Shown here: positions 1 to 7,609 of the stretch, piece after piece | How the letters are laid out: every line of letters begins with the position of its first letter | Position numbering within the stretch: position 1 is the first letter of the stretch | NCBI GenBank assembly: GCA_019454915.1 | Contig: JACFNM010000037.1 | Location: forward strand, 1 to 18,487 | Origin: Chitinophagaceae bacterium | GTDB taxonomy: Bacteria; Bacteroidota; Bacteroidia; Chitinophagales; Chitinophagaceae | Reading direction: 5' to 3' | Length of the DNA: 18,487 nt | Position numbers and translations under genes: made by a program | The notes under the pieces: generated by a model | Database searches by the model: none | Told to the model about the DNA's origin: nothing | What the model saw: the letters and a program-made list of their open reading frames with translations, nothing else

Positions 1-684
1 GGCTTCTAAATTGTCGGCTAATGGTTTATAGTTCCGGTAGATTTTCAGGAAGCGCTCCAGATAAGTGATGCTCTTAGGGTTATTAAACTGAACAGGGAAA
101 ATATGTACCGGAATATAGTCCTGACCCAGTGCGCGGGCATAACTGGTAATCACGTAGAGGTCTTCAATCTGGTCGTTGGTAATCGGAATACATCCTTCAG
201 TAACACAGGAGCCGTGAATATAAATATCGCCTCCGGGATACAACGAATCGCTTAATAACCGATCGGAAGCATTCGGGTAATTCAAACCGAGGGATAAATG
301 ATACTGACTGTTGGGCTTGAATTCATTGATATAGTAAAATCCTTCCGGAACCTGGTAATCTCCCTGCATCCTTTTAGGACCGAGCGAGCCGGCCATCGCG
401 CAAACCTTGAAGGTCTTAAACAATTTAAACTGCTCCCGTGTGCTGTTTTTCACCCACACTTCCAGTTCGCTATCGTATTTAAAGGAACGTATATAAATGT
501 ACTTCGCGGGCCATTTCAATCCTTTTGCTTCAAACTGTTTCCTAAGCGTATCTTCTTTCCGGCGGAAGACATCCGCCACTTTCGCAAATGACTTCTGGTA
601 ATCAACAAATGAATTTTGTCCGTACGCAAAGCCGGATAACAGGCAAACGAAAAACAGGAAAAGAATGGATTTAAATATCTTCAT
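1..684 (-). CDS. Secreted YafK-like L,D-transpeptidase (YkuD fold), 3' end outside window
   Basis: The reading frame is open from an ATG at 684 to the left edge, giving 228 residues with no stop, so the C-terminus is missing. Residues 1-22 form a signal peptide (MKIF, hydrophobic core, then FAYGQ), so the protein is exported to the periplasm. The catalytic signature of the YkuD/ErfK family is at residues 157-168: H157-G158-S159, then E163-G164-C165-I166-P167-I168, with C165 the likely nucleophile. The IPIT ending resembles the YafK/DpaA branch rather than the SHGC(I/V)R form of classical YkuD enzymes. In the family this chemistry makes 3-3 peptidoglycan cross-links, attaches lipoproteins, or (DpaA) removes Braun's lipoprotein; which applies here cannot be told. 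The gene stands alone in the visible part and is divergent from purK. I saw no convincing -33/-7 pair upstream. Confidence 0.85.
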   Translation of the reverse strand, partial: MKIFKSILFLFFVCLLSGFAYGQNSFVDYQKSFAKVADVFRRKEDTLRKQFEAKGLKWPAKYIYIRSFKYDSELEVWVKNSTREQFKLFKTFKVCAMAGSLGPKRMQGDYQVPEGFYYINEFKPNSQYHLSLGLNYPNASDRLLSDSLYPGGDIYIHGSCVTEGCIPITNDQIEDLYVITSYARALGQDYIPVHIFPVQFNNPKSITYLERFLKIYRNYKPLADNLEA

Positions 685-1076
685 TAATATAAATTAGAGT
701 TTCCCCTAAGGTTTATCATTTGATAACACTTCGATACTTCAATGGGCTTTTTATTCCTGCAAATATCATGCATAATAGCATACCATCGTACAGTTTTTCT
801 CTTTTATCATTACCTCGTTCTAATGGAACGCTAAAATTCGCTAACTATTTTGAAAGAGCGTGTTAAAAGTACCCGGATAGCAGAACGAAAGGAAATATTT
901 AATGGCTTGAAAACGAGTCGCTAAAAATAAGTGATGGTGCATAAGAAATCGGGTATCACAAGTCTTACAAAACTCCGCCCATCCGGAAAAATCTAAATGA
1001 ATAAATTTGCCACCGGACGGAATGGCAATTCAGCTTACCGTCAATTTAATTATCTTCACGACTTATTTTTATAGCT
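685..1076. other. 392-base non-coding divergent region
   Basis: This lies between the divergent L,D-transpeptidase and purK genes and is AT-rich, with no open frame of note. It holds a 6-bp inverted repeat with a 2-base gap at 713-726 (TTATCA/TGATAA), 29 bases ahead of the transpeptidase start, and a perfect TAnnTTTG match at 1002-1009 facing purK. I see no RNA gene or mobile-element remnant. Confidence 0.6.
1002..1009 (+). promoter_or_regulatory. Candidate -7 box for purK-purE
   Basis: TAAATTTG matches the Bacteroidota -7 consensus TAnnTTTG exactly. It would place the transcription start near 1016 and give a leader of about 60 nt before purK. No TTTG lies at the expected -33 spacing, so the call rests on one box in AT-rich DNA. 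Confidence 0.3.
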
Positions 1077-2210
1077 ATGATGAAAGTGGGCATATTAGGA
1101 GGAGGGCAATTGGGGAGGATGTTGTTGCAGGCGGCTGCTAATTATCCGGTAGAGACTTTTGTGTTGGAGAATGATGATGACTGCCCCGCTGCTCATCTTT
1201 GCCACCATTTTGTGAAAGGAGATATTCGCAATTACGATGACGTGTATCGGTTTGGGCGGGGATTGGATGCTATCACCATCGAAATTGAATCGGTAAATGA
1301 TGATGCTTTATCTGCACTGGAGGCAGAAGGCGTGAAGGTTTACCCTAACGTGAAAACTTTGCGAACAATTAAAGATAAAGCCGAACAAAAGCAATTTTAT
1401 GCAAGGCACGATATCCCGACGGCAGAGTTTATCATTACCCGGTCGTTAGAAGAGCTAAAGAAGCAGGATGCTTTCTTACCCGCAGTGCACAAGTTGGCCA
1501 AAGGCGGATACGATGGCAGGGGCGTGCAAATAATTTCTTCGGCAGATGATTTAAAATTGGGCTTTGACGTGCCTGCGGTATTAGAAAAGAAGATAAATAT
1601 TCATAAGGAGATAGCCCTGATGGCGGCTGTCAATAATGAAGGGCAGACGGCTCTGTATCCCGCAGTGGATATGGTTTTCGATCCCCAGCTCAATCTGTTG
1701 GACTATCAGATAAGTCCGGCTGAACTTACCGAGTCTGTTTTGTGGAAGGCGGAAGCGATAGCGCTGAAGGTGGTCAAAGAATTGTCGAGCCCCGGTATTT
1801 TTGCCGTGGAGTTATTCATTGATAAGCTCGGAGAAGTGTACGTCAATGAAACGGCGCCACGGGTGCACAATAGCGGGCATCATACGATAGAAGGGAATTA
1901 CAGTTCACAGTTTGATATGCTCTGGCGTGTTATTTTGAATTATCCGCTGGGTAATACTGAATCTATCCTGCCGGCAGCGATAGTCAATATTTTGGGAGAA
2001 ACCGGTCATCAAGGCAGCCCTCGTTACGAAGGATTGGAAGAAGTATTGCAAATGGACAATGTATTTATGCATATCTACGGAAAGAAAGAAACCAGGCCGG
2101 GAAGGAAAATGGGGCATGTTACCATTCTGAGTGCAGACCGGTTGGATTTAACGTATAAACAGAATAGAATACGGAAATTGCTGAAAGTGGTTACCCATCC
2201 GGAGGAGTAG
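1077..2210 (+). CDS. purK: N5-carboxyaminoimidazole ribonucleotide synthase PurK
   Basis: This 377-residue ATP-grasp enzyme carboxylates AIR with bicarbonate and ATP to give N5-CAIR, the first half of the two-step route used by most bacteria. The N-terminal GGGQLGRM (8-15) binds substrate. HKLAKGGYDGRG (138-149) is the ATP-grasp loop, E245 and E258 sit in the metal-binding positions (FAVELF, VNETAP), and NSGHHT (265-270) is the PurK signature. The length is normal. Two consecutive ATG codons (1077 and 1080) could both start; MKVGILGGG from 1080 is the more typical N-terminus, but the choice changes only one residue. The signature reads APRVHNSGH where APRPHNSGH is usual, a mild substitution. 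It is followed 38 bases later by purE on the same strand, which supports co-transcription and a shared pathway. Confidence 0.96.
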   Translation: MMKVGILGGGQLGRMLLQAAANYPVETFVLENDDDCPAAHLCHHFVKGDIRNYDDVYRFGRGLDAITIEIESVNDDALSALEAEGVKVYPNVKTLRTIKDKAEQKQFYARHDIPTAEFIITRSLEELKKQDAFLPAVHKLAKGGYDGRGVQIISSADDLKLGFDVPAVLEKKINIHKEIALMAAVNNEGQTALYPAVDMVFDPQLNLLDYQISPAELTESVLWKAEAIALKVVKELSSPGIFAVELFIDKLGEVYVNETAPRVHNSGHHTIEGNYSSQFDMLWRVILNYPLGNTESILPAAIVNILGETGHQGSPRYEGLEEVLQMDNVFMHIYGKKETRPGRKMGHVTILSADRLDLTYKQNRIRKLLKVVTHPEE

Positions 2211-2248
2211 AAAAGACGATGGTTTTTCAATAATAAAAGCAGAAACAA

Positions 2249-2779
2249 ATGAATATATTGACTACCGATCCGCTTGTAGGAATTGTAATGGGTAGTGACA
2301 GCGATCTAAACGTGATGCAGGATGCCGCCGCTGTCCTGAAAGAGTTTGGTATTCCTTTTGAACTGACGGTGGTTTCCGCCCACCGTACGCCACTGAGGAT
2401 GATGGAGTATGCGTCGCAGGCAAAAGAAAGGGGACTGAAGGTTATTATAGCAGGCGCTGGTGGCGCGGCACATCTGCCGGGTATGATCGCCTCGCTTACC
2501 CCGATACCGGTGATAGGCGTTCCCGTAAAATCTTCCAATTCGATAGACGGCTGGGATTCCGTGTTATCTATTTTGCAAATGCCCAACGGAATTCCGGTGG
2601 CGACGGTAGCCCTGAATGCATCAAAAAATGCCGGTATTTTAGCCGCATCCATGATCGGTGCTTTTGATGAGGAGATCGGAGAACGCATTGCAGCATATAA
2701 GCGAAATCTGGAATCTGCTGTACTCAGGAAGATTGATAAATTAAAGGAGGACGGGTGGAGAAATGAGTTCGACCGTTAG
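2249..2779 (+). CDS. purE: N5-CAIR mutase PurE (class I)
   Basis: This 176-residue cytoplasmic enzyme moves the carboxylate of N5-CAIR to carbon 4 to give CAIR, taking the product of PurK directly. The class I hallmarks are all present: [10 protein letters not shown] (11-20), VVSAHRTP (41-48) with catalytic H45, [13 protein letters not shown] (67-79) and the [13 protein letters not shown] loop (95-107). Class II (AIR carboxylase) enzymes differ in these loops and occur without PurK, so the adjacent purK agrees with class I. The C-terminus extends in a helical tail (about 145-172), normal for Bacteroidota homologues. It converges with the thioesterase gene across a 35-base gap in which I see no strong terminator. 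Confidence 0.96.
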   Translation: MNILTTDPLVGIVMGSDSDLNVMQDAAAVLKEFGIPFELTVVSAHRTPLRMMEYASQAKERGLKVIIAGAGGAAHLPGMIASLTPIPVIGVPVKSSNSIDGWDSVLSILQMPNGIPVATVALNASKNAGILAASMIGAFDEEIGERIAAYKRNLESAVLRKIDKLKEDGWRNEFDR

Positions 2780-2814
2780 TCCGGTACTTTGTGTACGAAT
2801 ACTGAAAATCCTGC

Positions 2815-3249
2815 CTACCCGTTTTTCAATTTCCTGATGGCTTCTACAGGTATCGAGGTTATTTTTTTGAGGGAATAATCAAAGCAAACCATTCCGGTTT
2901 TGGCCTGTGCAACGGTAACTAACGCACCATTTCTTTCCGTATCCAGTCTATAGAAAATATCGAAGCTTACCCGTTCAAAGGAGGAGGCGGTGATGTGGAT
3001 CGTCAGGGTGTCGCCGTAGAAAAGTTCTTTTTTAAATTCTATGGCCACGTCTCCCATGATTAACCCAACGCCTTCCAATTCTTTTTCGCTGTAACCATAA
3101 TGCTGAAGGAATTGCATCCTGGCTTCATGGATGATGGAAAGCAGACTGTCATTTCCGGCATGTCCTCCGTAATTGATGTCGGAGATTCGAATCGGTATGA
3201 CCGTGTGAAAAGTAAAATTTTCGTGTAATTCAAGTTTGATTCTCGGCAT
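2815..3249 (-). CDS. Hotdog-fold acyl-CoA thioesterase family protein (4HBT)
   Basis: This protein of 144 residues has a single 4HBT hotdog domain. The N-terminal strand and active-site turn read RISDINYGGHAGND (21-34), followed by the long helix SLLSIIHEARMQFLQHYGY (35-53), equivalent to the D-x-x-x-x-G-H-V-N-N ... Y/E pattern of YbgC/4-hydroxybenzoyl-CoA thioesterases. D24 and E42 are candidate catalytic residues, and the GDV...FKKELFYGD and KTGMVCFDY strands complete the fold. The substrate cannot be inferred; hydrolysis of an acyl-CoA or acyl-carrier thioester is the family activity. It is the last gene of a five-gene minus-strand cluster, 39 bases after the putative anti-sigma gene, with no obvious functional tie to it. 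Confidence 0.85.
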   Translation of the reverse strand: MPRIKLELHENFTFHTVIPIRISDINYGGHAGNDSLLSIIHEARMQFLQHYGYSEKELEGVGLIMGDVAIEFKKELFYGDTLTIHITASSFERVSFDIFYRLDTERNGALVTVAQAKTGMVCFDYSLKKITSIPVEAIRKLKNG

Positions 3250-3288
3250 TGTTTTATTGCAAAGATAAAAGGCTGATCACAAAACCAA

Positions 3289-4158
3289 TCATTGAAGGTT
3301 ATGTTGCTGCAGCAATTTCATAAGTTCAGAGATATCCATGAAGTTGTTGATGGTGGGAACAAACTCAGCTTGTCTTACTTCCTCTTTCCAAAGATTAAAC
3401 TGATTTCTCCAGTGACTTCCGTTAAGGTATTGAATCGTATTTCTGAATTTGGAAGACACCCGGATAGATTGTCCGTTTGGACCAGTCATAAAAAAATAAC
3501 TGTTGGGCAAATCAATCAGTCGGATATCCTCCCTGATCTCTCCGTTCAGGTTGCGGATTTTTTTTGATGACCTGCTCCCTAAATCATACCGGTCGGTAAA
3601 TTTCATCCCTTCCGTTGGAACATAAGCGGCTTTGGGCGCTTCTACGGTTAGCCTTTCGGAGTAGAAAGGATTGGACAGGTCACGGAGAACTTCTTTCTTA
3701 GCTGATTTTCCGGTTGAATTAGCGGCTACCAGGGACGATTTTGTACTCCCACCCATCTTGCTTTCAGTATTCTTATCGGCGCTGCCGGTGGCTTGGCCAT
3801 TCCCGGCAGGTTGACTGCTGGCCTTTTCAGAAGCTTGCTGGCGGCCGGTATTTCCGGTGACCTTATCTTCGTTACCGGTAATAAAGTAGTTGATGGTCAG
3901 AAATAAGATTCCCGTGATGGCAGCGGCTATCGCGACCCGAAATTCCTTTCTGATCCTGAATATTTTTGGCTTGTTTCCAGAAAAGTGCGTTGCTTTTGAT
4001 GCTATGCACTTCCAACTGTTTTCCGGTGGAGCGACTTCAGCGTCATATAACCTGCTCCTGAATACAACAAAATCATTGTCCAACTCCTGCGCGATTTTAT
4101 TCCACAGCCCCGGTGGGGGCGCCGCCTCATGATTATATATTGTATCTTTCCAACGCAT
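3289..4158 (-). CDS. Single-pass membrane protein, probable anti-sigma factor
   Basis: This gene encodes 289 residues and lies 22 bases downstream of an ECF sigma gene on the same strand, the classic position for the cognate anti-sigma factor. Residues 1-72 are cytoplasmic and contain two copies of one motif: YNHEAAPPPGLWNKIAQEL (8-26) and YDAEVAPPENSWKCIAS (38-54), each reading E-x-x-P-P-x-x-x-W-x-x-I-A. One membrane helix follows (about 74-93). Next comes a low-complexity linker rich in S, G, K, T and N (96-155), then a C-terminal region (156-289) that would lie in the periplasm. It has no HxxxCxxC zinc motif and no FecR signature, so it is not a ZAS or FecR-type anti-sigma. The role is inferred from topology and position only. 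The PPxxxW motif recurs in membrane proteins of this group that follow ECF sigma genes, as far as I recall. Confidence 0.7.
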   Translation of the reverse strand: MRWKDTIYNHEAAPPPGLWNKIAQELDNDFVVFRSRLYDAEVAPPENSWKCIASKATHFSGNKPKIFRIRKEFRVAIAAAITGILFLTINYFITGNEDKVTGNTGRQQASEKASSQPAGNGQATGSADKNTESKMGGSTKSSLVAANSTGKSAKKEVLRDLSNPFYSERLTVEAPKAAYVPTEGMKFTDRYDLGSRSSKKIRNLNGEIREDIRLIDLPNSYFFMTGPNGQSIRVSSKFRNTIQYLNGSHWRNQFNLWKEEVRQAEFVPTINNFMDISELMKLLQQHNLQ

Positions 4159-4180
4159 TTTCTATCTACAAAAGACGATT

Positions 4181-4738
4181 TTAGGATAGGGTTTTGTTTG
4201 CTTTAAGCATGTTTTGGAGCGATCCTTTCGCCCTTGCCAGTTGAGATTTACTCGTTCCTTCACTAATGCCCATCATATCAGCAATCTCCTGGTGAGAGTA
4301 ACCTTCAATTACATATAAGTTAAACACGGTACGGTATCCCGGCGCTAACCTTTGGATCAAATTCATCAAATCTTTCATACTTAGCGTCTCAAAGGCAGAG
4401 AGTTCATGGGTTTCCAGTTGATTCTCGTGACTCTCGGTAATCGGGTACAGGTTTGATTGTTTGCGATAGTATTCAATGGCGGTATTTACAAAAATCCTTC
4501 TTATCCAGCCTTCAAACGACCCATCTCCGCGAAACATATGCAGGTTCTTAAAAATCTTCACAAATCCATCCTGCAGTATATCCTGTGCATCCTCGGCGTT
4601 CCCGGAATAACGTAAGCACACTGCATACATCTTTGAGGAAAATCTCTGATACAGGTGTTCCTGCATCCGGCGGTTTCCATCCAGGCAGCCTTTTATTAAG
4701 TCGCTTTCAGTGATGTTATGGTTGCTTACAGACGGCAT
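4181..4738 (-). CDS. ECF-family RNA polymerase sigma factor
   Basis: The 185-residue product has the two-domain ECF layout. Sigma region 2 spans about 26-93: LYQRFSSKMYAVCLRY, then GNAEDAQDILQDGFVKIFKN for core binding, and FEGWIRRIFVNTAIEYYRK for -10 recognition. Region 4 spans about 123-178, with a helix-turn-helix in YSHQEIADMMGISEGTSKSQ (147-166) for -35 recognition. Region 3 is absent, as usual. The strand and spacing tie it to the downstream membrane protein, so it is probably held inactive at the membrane until an envelope signal arrives. The target promoters are unknown. It sits 50 bases after rdgB, so it may be transcribed from the upstream operon promoter as well as its own. Confidence 0.93.
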   Translation of the reverse strand: MPSVSNHNITESDLIKGCLDGNRRMQEHLYQRFSSKMYAVCLRYSGNAEDAQDILQDGFVKIFKNLHMFRGDGSFEGWIRRIFVNTAIEYYRKQSNLYPITESHENQLETHELSAFETLSMKDLMNLIQRLAPGYRTVFNLYVIEGYSHQEIADMMGISEGTSKSQLARAKGSLQNMLKANKTLS

Positions 4739-4788
4739 TTATTCAACAAATATCAATTTTCTTCTATAATTATCCTGAAAAGCGTGCA

Positions 4789-5373
4789 TTAATGATAGCT
4801 GCTGTTTAAGAAATCCACCAGTTTGCTGACTGCTTTTGCCCGGTGGCTATATTGGTTTTTCTCAGCTAAATCCATCTCCGCAAATGTACGGTTATCCCCC
4901 CGGGGTATAAAAACCGGGTCGTATCCGAATCCTTTCACTCCGCGGGGTTGGTCTGCAATGCTGCCTTCACAGATTCCTTCAAACAGGTATTCCTGTCCAT
5001 CCAGTATAAGCGCGATTACCGTTCTAAATCTGCCGGAACGATCCTCCTGGTCTGACAATTTATTCAGAAGCTTACCGGTATTTGCTCCGGCGTCTCGTCC
5101 GTCGCCCGCATATCTCGCGCTTTTTACACCCGGCTCCCCATTTAATGAATTGACTTCCAGCGCGGTATCCTCACTGAAACAATTCTGCCCGGTCATTTGA
5201 TAGATAGTCCGCGCCTTGGTTTTCGCATTCTCTTCAAGGCTGTCGTAGGGTTCGGGAATATCTATTTCAATCCCGGACTCGCGAAGCGTCAGGACTTTAA
5301 ATCCATCCCGGAGTACCGGCTGAATTTCGTCTGCCTTATGCTGGTTATTGGTTGCAAAAATCAGTTCCCGCAT
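4789..5373 (-). CDS. rdgB: XTP/dITP diphosphatase (RdgB/HAM1 family)
   Basis: This 194-residue house-cleaning enzyme hydrolyses dITP, XTP and related deaminated purine nucleotides to the monophosphate and pyrophosphate, keeping them out of DNA and RNA. Visible family motifs are the nucleotide-binding FATNNQHK (6-13), E48-E49-N50-A51 (metal binding), FSEDTALEV (66-74) with the catalytic Asp at 69, GEPGVKSARYAG (79-90), KGFGYDPVF (147-155) and SHRAKA (176-181). The acidic pair is E68-D69 rather than the D-D of E. coli RdgB, and A71 replaces the usual Gly; both are conservative. It follows the psi-like gene by only 10 bases, so the two are almost certainly co-transcribed. The length is standard. 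Confidence 0.95.
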   Translation of the reverse strand: MRELIFATNNQHKADEIQPVLRDGFKVLTLRESGIEIDIPEPYDSLEENAKTKARTIYQMTGQNCFSEDTALEVNSLNGEPGVKSARYAGDGRDAGANTGKLLNKLSDQEDRSGRFRTVIALILDGQEYLFEGICEGSIADQPRGVKGFGYDPVFIPRGDNRTFAEMDLAEKNQYSHRAKAVSKLVDFLNSSYH

Positions 5374-5383
5374 GAATCCGAAA

Positions 5384-5881
5384 TTATAATTGAAAGATTG
5401 ATTTTAAACACGTCCATAGCCCGGCTTTCAGCGTCTTATCATTTTCTACAACGTCTAAAGATGGCGCCGACAAATAGGTTACGCCATTGAAAGGCTGTAC
5501 CTGGAATTCGGGAAAGTGCATCGGCAGACCGATTTCTCCCGAGGACAGACCAAATAGCAAAACCGTGCGCGGGTTAGTGGTATCGTTGATGGTTAAATAT
5601 TGCAGATTACCAGATTGGGCAATATTTATTAACGCAATATCAGACATATCGAGTTTACAGGCTTTCAGTATGTCCGTTAAGAAATTAAAAGACCGGTCGT
5701 TGAGAAAACGGCTTTCGGCTTCACTGACGAGGACGGTAACGTGCTTTTGATTGGAACCGAGAAACTTCAGCGGGGCGCCGGATGGCGCGTCGTTTGAGGG
5801 TTCTTCGGAAAGCGATACAAGAGATTTTGAATAGAGCGCCGCGATGACGCTTTCCGGTAGTATGGTATCGTTAAGGTTCAT
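5384..5881 (-). CDS. Uncharacterised protein resembling DNA polymerase III psi subunit (HolD-like)
   Basis: This gene of 165 residues has no motif I can name with certainty. It is soluble, lacks a signal peptide and is the first gene of the five-gene minus-strand cluster, 10 bases before rdgB. Two blocks can be laid over E. coli HolD (137 residues) as I remember it. Residues 50-87 (VLVSEAESRFLNDRSF, then LTDILKACKLDMSDIALINI) match the strand-helix-strand that begins near LVMVANDLPALTD. Residues 137-163 (LSAPSLDVVENDKTLKAGLW, then TCLK) match the HolD C-terminal SPALTDLRANPTARAALWQQ. The order and spacing of strands and helices, ending in a long helix with a conserved Leu-Trp, suit the uracil-glycosylase-like fold of psi. 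Psi links chi to the clamp loader in Gammaproteobacteria. The assignment is an eye alignment and could be wrong; the neutral name is hypothetical protein. Confidence 0.55.
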   Translation of the reverse strand: MNLNDTILPESVIAALYSKSLVSLSEEPSNDAPSGAPLKFLGSNQKHVTVLVSEAESRFLNDRSFNFLTDILKACKLDMSDIALINIAQSGNLQYLTINDTTNPRTVLLFGLSSGEIGLPMHFPEFQVQPFNGVTYLSAPSLDVVENDKTLKAGLWTCLKSIFQL

Positions 5882-5897
5882 GATAAATGCTATACAG

Positions 5898-5929
5898 TTT
5901 TACCGTCCGTTGCTTTTTTCGTTTCTTTG
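5898..5929 (+). promoter_or_regulatory. Candidate ilvE promoter
   Basis: TTTT (5898-5901), 20 bases, then TTTCTTTG (5922-5929) resembles TTTG-N19/20-TAnnTTTG with one mismatch in each box. The transcription start would fall near 5936, only about 12 bases ahead of the ilvE ATG. The 66-base gap between two divergent genes must also hold the promoter of the minus-strand cluster, which I could not place. Confidence 0.4.
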
Positions 5930-5947
5930 TAGCAAAAATAGTGTTTT

Positions 5948-7012
5948 ATGGTTGCCGCACCGGATATACAGGTTACAAAAGTTCAGCATAGCAAAATAAA
6001 GGATGTTGATTTCGGGCATTTGCCTTTTGGAAAATTTTTTACCGATCACATGTTGGTGGCGAAGTATGATAACAGGAAATGGGAAAGTGTGGAAATTAAG
6101 CCCTATCAGTCTCTTTCACTGGATCCTTCGCTGACCGCGTTGCATTACGGTCAGTCTATCTTTGAAGGGATCAAAGCCTATAAAGATGAACACGGAGAAG
6201 TCTTTATTTTTCGACCCTACGATAATTTCAAAAGATTTAATACTTCTGCCGCCCGGATGAATATGCCGGAAGTGCCGGAAGAGATATTTATGGAGGGGAT
6301 GCGCGAGCTGATTAGGATTGACAGGGATTGGATTCCGGCGGAAAAAGACCATTCTTTGTATATCCGTCCGTTCATGTTTGCTACGGATGCCATGCTGGGC
6401 GTACATCCTTCGGATACGTATTTGTTTATCATTATATTAAGCCCCACAGGACCTTACTACCCGCGGCCGCTAAAGATAGTGGTAGAAGAAAAATACACCC
6501 GTGCAGCTCCCGGAGGCGTAGGATTTGCGAAGAATGCGGGGAATTACGGGGGAAGTCTCCTTGCTTCGACAGAAGCACAAAAGCAGGGCTACGACCAGGT
6601 GTTATGGACGGATGCTTTTGAACACAAGTGGCTGCAGGAAGTGGGAACCATGAACGTATTTTTTGTGATAGATAATAAAGCGGTTACGCCTTCCCTGGAT
6701 GAGGGAACGATCCTGGACGGGGTCACCCGGAAGAGTGTGATAACCATTTTAAACGAAATGAACGTGCCGGTCGAAGAAAGACACGTACACGTGGACGAAT
6801 TAGTGAAAGCGTATCAGGAAGGACGGCTGCAGGAAGTGTTTGGTACCGGAACGGCGGCTACCATAGCCAGCATCCAAACAGTAAAATACCAGGATCATGT
6901 CCTGGAATTCAGCGAAAAAGACTGGATTTTAAGCATGGAAGTGAAAAAACGGCTCGATGCGATACGCCTGCACCAGGCGCCGGATACCCACGAATGGATG
7001 TTTAAAGTGTAA
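5948..7012 (+). CDS. ilvE: Branched-chain amino acid aminotransferase
   Basis: This 354-residue fold-type IV PLP enzyme transfers the amino group between glutamate and the 2-oxo acids of valine, leucine and isoleucine, the last step of their synthesis or the first of their breakdown. The length and the N-terminal segment (FGKFFTDHMLVAKYDN, 27-42) are those of the larger eukaryote-like BCAT group common in Bacteroidota, rather than the ~310-residue E. coli IlvE. The PLP Schiff-base lysine is K195 in GVGFAKNAGNYG (190-201). EVGTMNVFF (231-239) and GTGTAATIASI (299-309) form the cofactor phosphate and substrate pockets. No other branched-chain genes are adjacent, so it appears to be transcribed alone. 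It diverges from the psi-like/rdgB cluster. I saw no clear terminator after it. Confidence 0.95.
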   Translation: MVAAPDIQVTKVQHSKIKDVDFGHLPFGKFFTDHMLVAKYDNRKWESVEIKPYQSLSLDPSLTALHYGQSIFEGIKAYKDEHGEVFIFRPYDNFKRFNTSAARMNMPEVPEEIFMEGMRELIRIDRDWIPAEKDHSLYIRPFMFATDAMLGVHPSDTYLFIIILSPTGPYYPRPLKIVVEEKYTRAAPGGVGFAKNAGNYGGSLLASTEAQKQGYDQVLWTDAFEHKWLQEVGTMNVFFVIDNKAVTPSLDEGTILDGVTRKSVITILNEMNVPVEERHVHVDELVKAYQEGRLQEVFGTGTAATIASIQTVKYQDHVLEFSEKDWILSMEVKKRLDAIRLHQAPDTHEWMFKV

Positions 7013-7121
7013 GGCGGCGGAACAATGTGGTAGACAAGCGCTGTTGGGCTGAGAAACAAAGGTTCAATGAACGGAAGATAGCGTTTTTACACAAAAGGCT
7101 TAATTTTTTGAACTTTTAAAT

Positions 7122-7153
7122 TTTGGTATTTCCCAACAAGCCGCTTACCTTTG
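7122..7153 (+). promoter_or_regulatory. Promoter of rpsL-rpsG
   Basis: TTTG at 7122-7125 is followed after 20 bases by TACCTTTG at 7146-7153. This is an exact match to the Bacteroidota housekeeping promoter TTTG-N19/20-TAnnTTTG. The start of transcription would lie near 7160, giving an ~18-nt leader for rpsL. It is the best promoter in the window. Confidence 0.8.
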
Positions 7154-7177
7154 CCGTCCAAAATTTAAAAGGTAAGA

Positions 7178-7558
7178 ATGCCTACAATACAACAATTAGT
7201 TAGAAAAGGAAGAGAAATCATCAGGGCAAAGAGCAAATCCAGGGCCCTGGATAGCTGTCCACAGCGTCGTGGAGTATGTACCCGTGTTTATACCACCACG
7301 CCCAAAAAGCCAAACTCGGCACTGCGTAAAGTAGCCAAAGTGCGTTTGACGAATAAGGTGGAGGTAATTGCCTATATCCCAGGGGAAGGGCATAATTTAC
7401 AGGAACACTCGATAGTTTTAATCAGGGGTGGCCGTGTAAAAGACTTACCAGGTGTTCGTTATCATATTGTCAGAGGTAGTTTAGATACTGCCGGAGTGAA
7501 GGATCGTAAACAAAGCCGGTCCAAATATGGGACGAAGAGAGAAAAAGCTAAGAAATAG
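7178..7558 (+). CDS. rpsL: 30S ribosomal protein S12
   Basis: This 126-residue protein of the small-subunit decoding centre has the conserved S12 body: [12 protein letters not shown] at the start, [20 protein letters not shown] (28-47), and [14 protein letters not shown] (87-100). K43 and K88, the positions changed in streptomycin-resistant mutants of other bacteria, carry the wild-type lysine. D89 is the residue methylthiolated by RimO in species that have it. The C-terminus ends in a basic tail ([14 protein letters not shown]). It is the first gene of the str operon, with a strong promoter immediately upstream and rpsG 51 bases downstream. Confidence 0.99.
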   Translation: MPTIQQLVRKGREIIRAKSKSRALDSCPQRRGVCTRVYTTTPKKPNSALRKVAKVRLTNKVEVIAYIPGEGHNLQEHSIVLIRGGRVKDLPGVRYHIVRGSLDTAGVKDRKQSRSKYGTKREKAKK

Positions 7559-7609
7559 CAGTAAAGAACCGTAACGGATTGTTGAAGAAAAATATTTATA
7601 TAGTATACT

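Noticed and set aside
298..591. Open frame of 97 residues on the plus strand
   Set aside because: It lies antisense to the L,D-transpeptidase, has no family features, and the opposite frame contains a clear catalytic signature.
713..726. TTATCA-TT-TGATAA inverted repeat as an operator
   Set aside because: It is short and AT-only apart from one pair, in very AT-rich DNA, so chance is a good explanation; it is noted only in the spacer description.
2227..2688. Open frame of 153 residues on the minus strand
   Set aside because: It is the complement of purE; its composition (Ser/Ile/Pro-rich, no fold pattern) is what an antisense frame of a conserved gene gives.
7062..7072. GTTCAATGAAC near-palindrome after ilvE as a terminator
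   Set aside because: A one-base loop cannot form a hairpin and no T-run follows directly.
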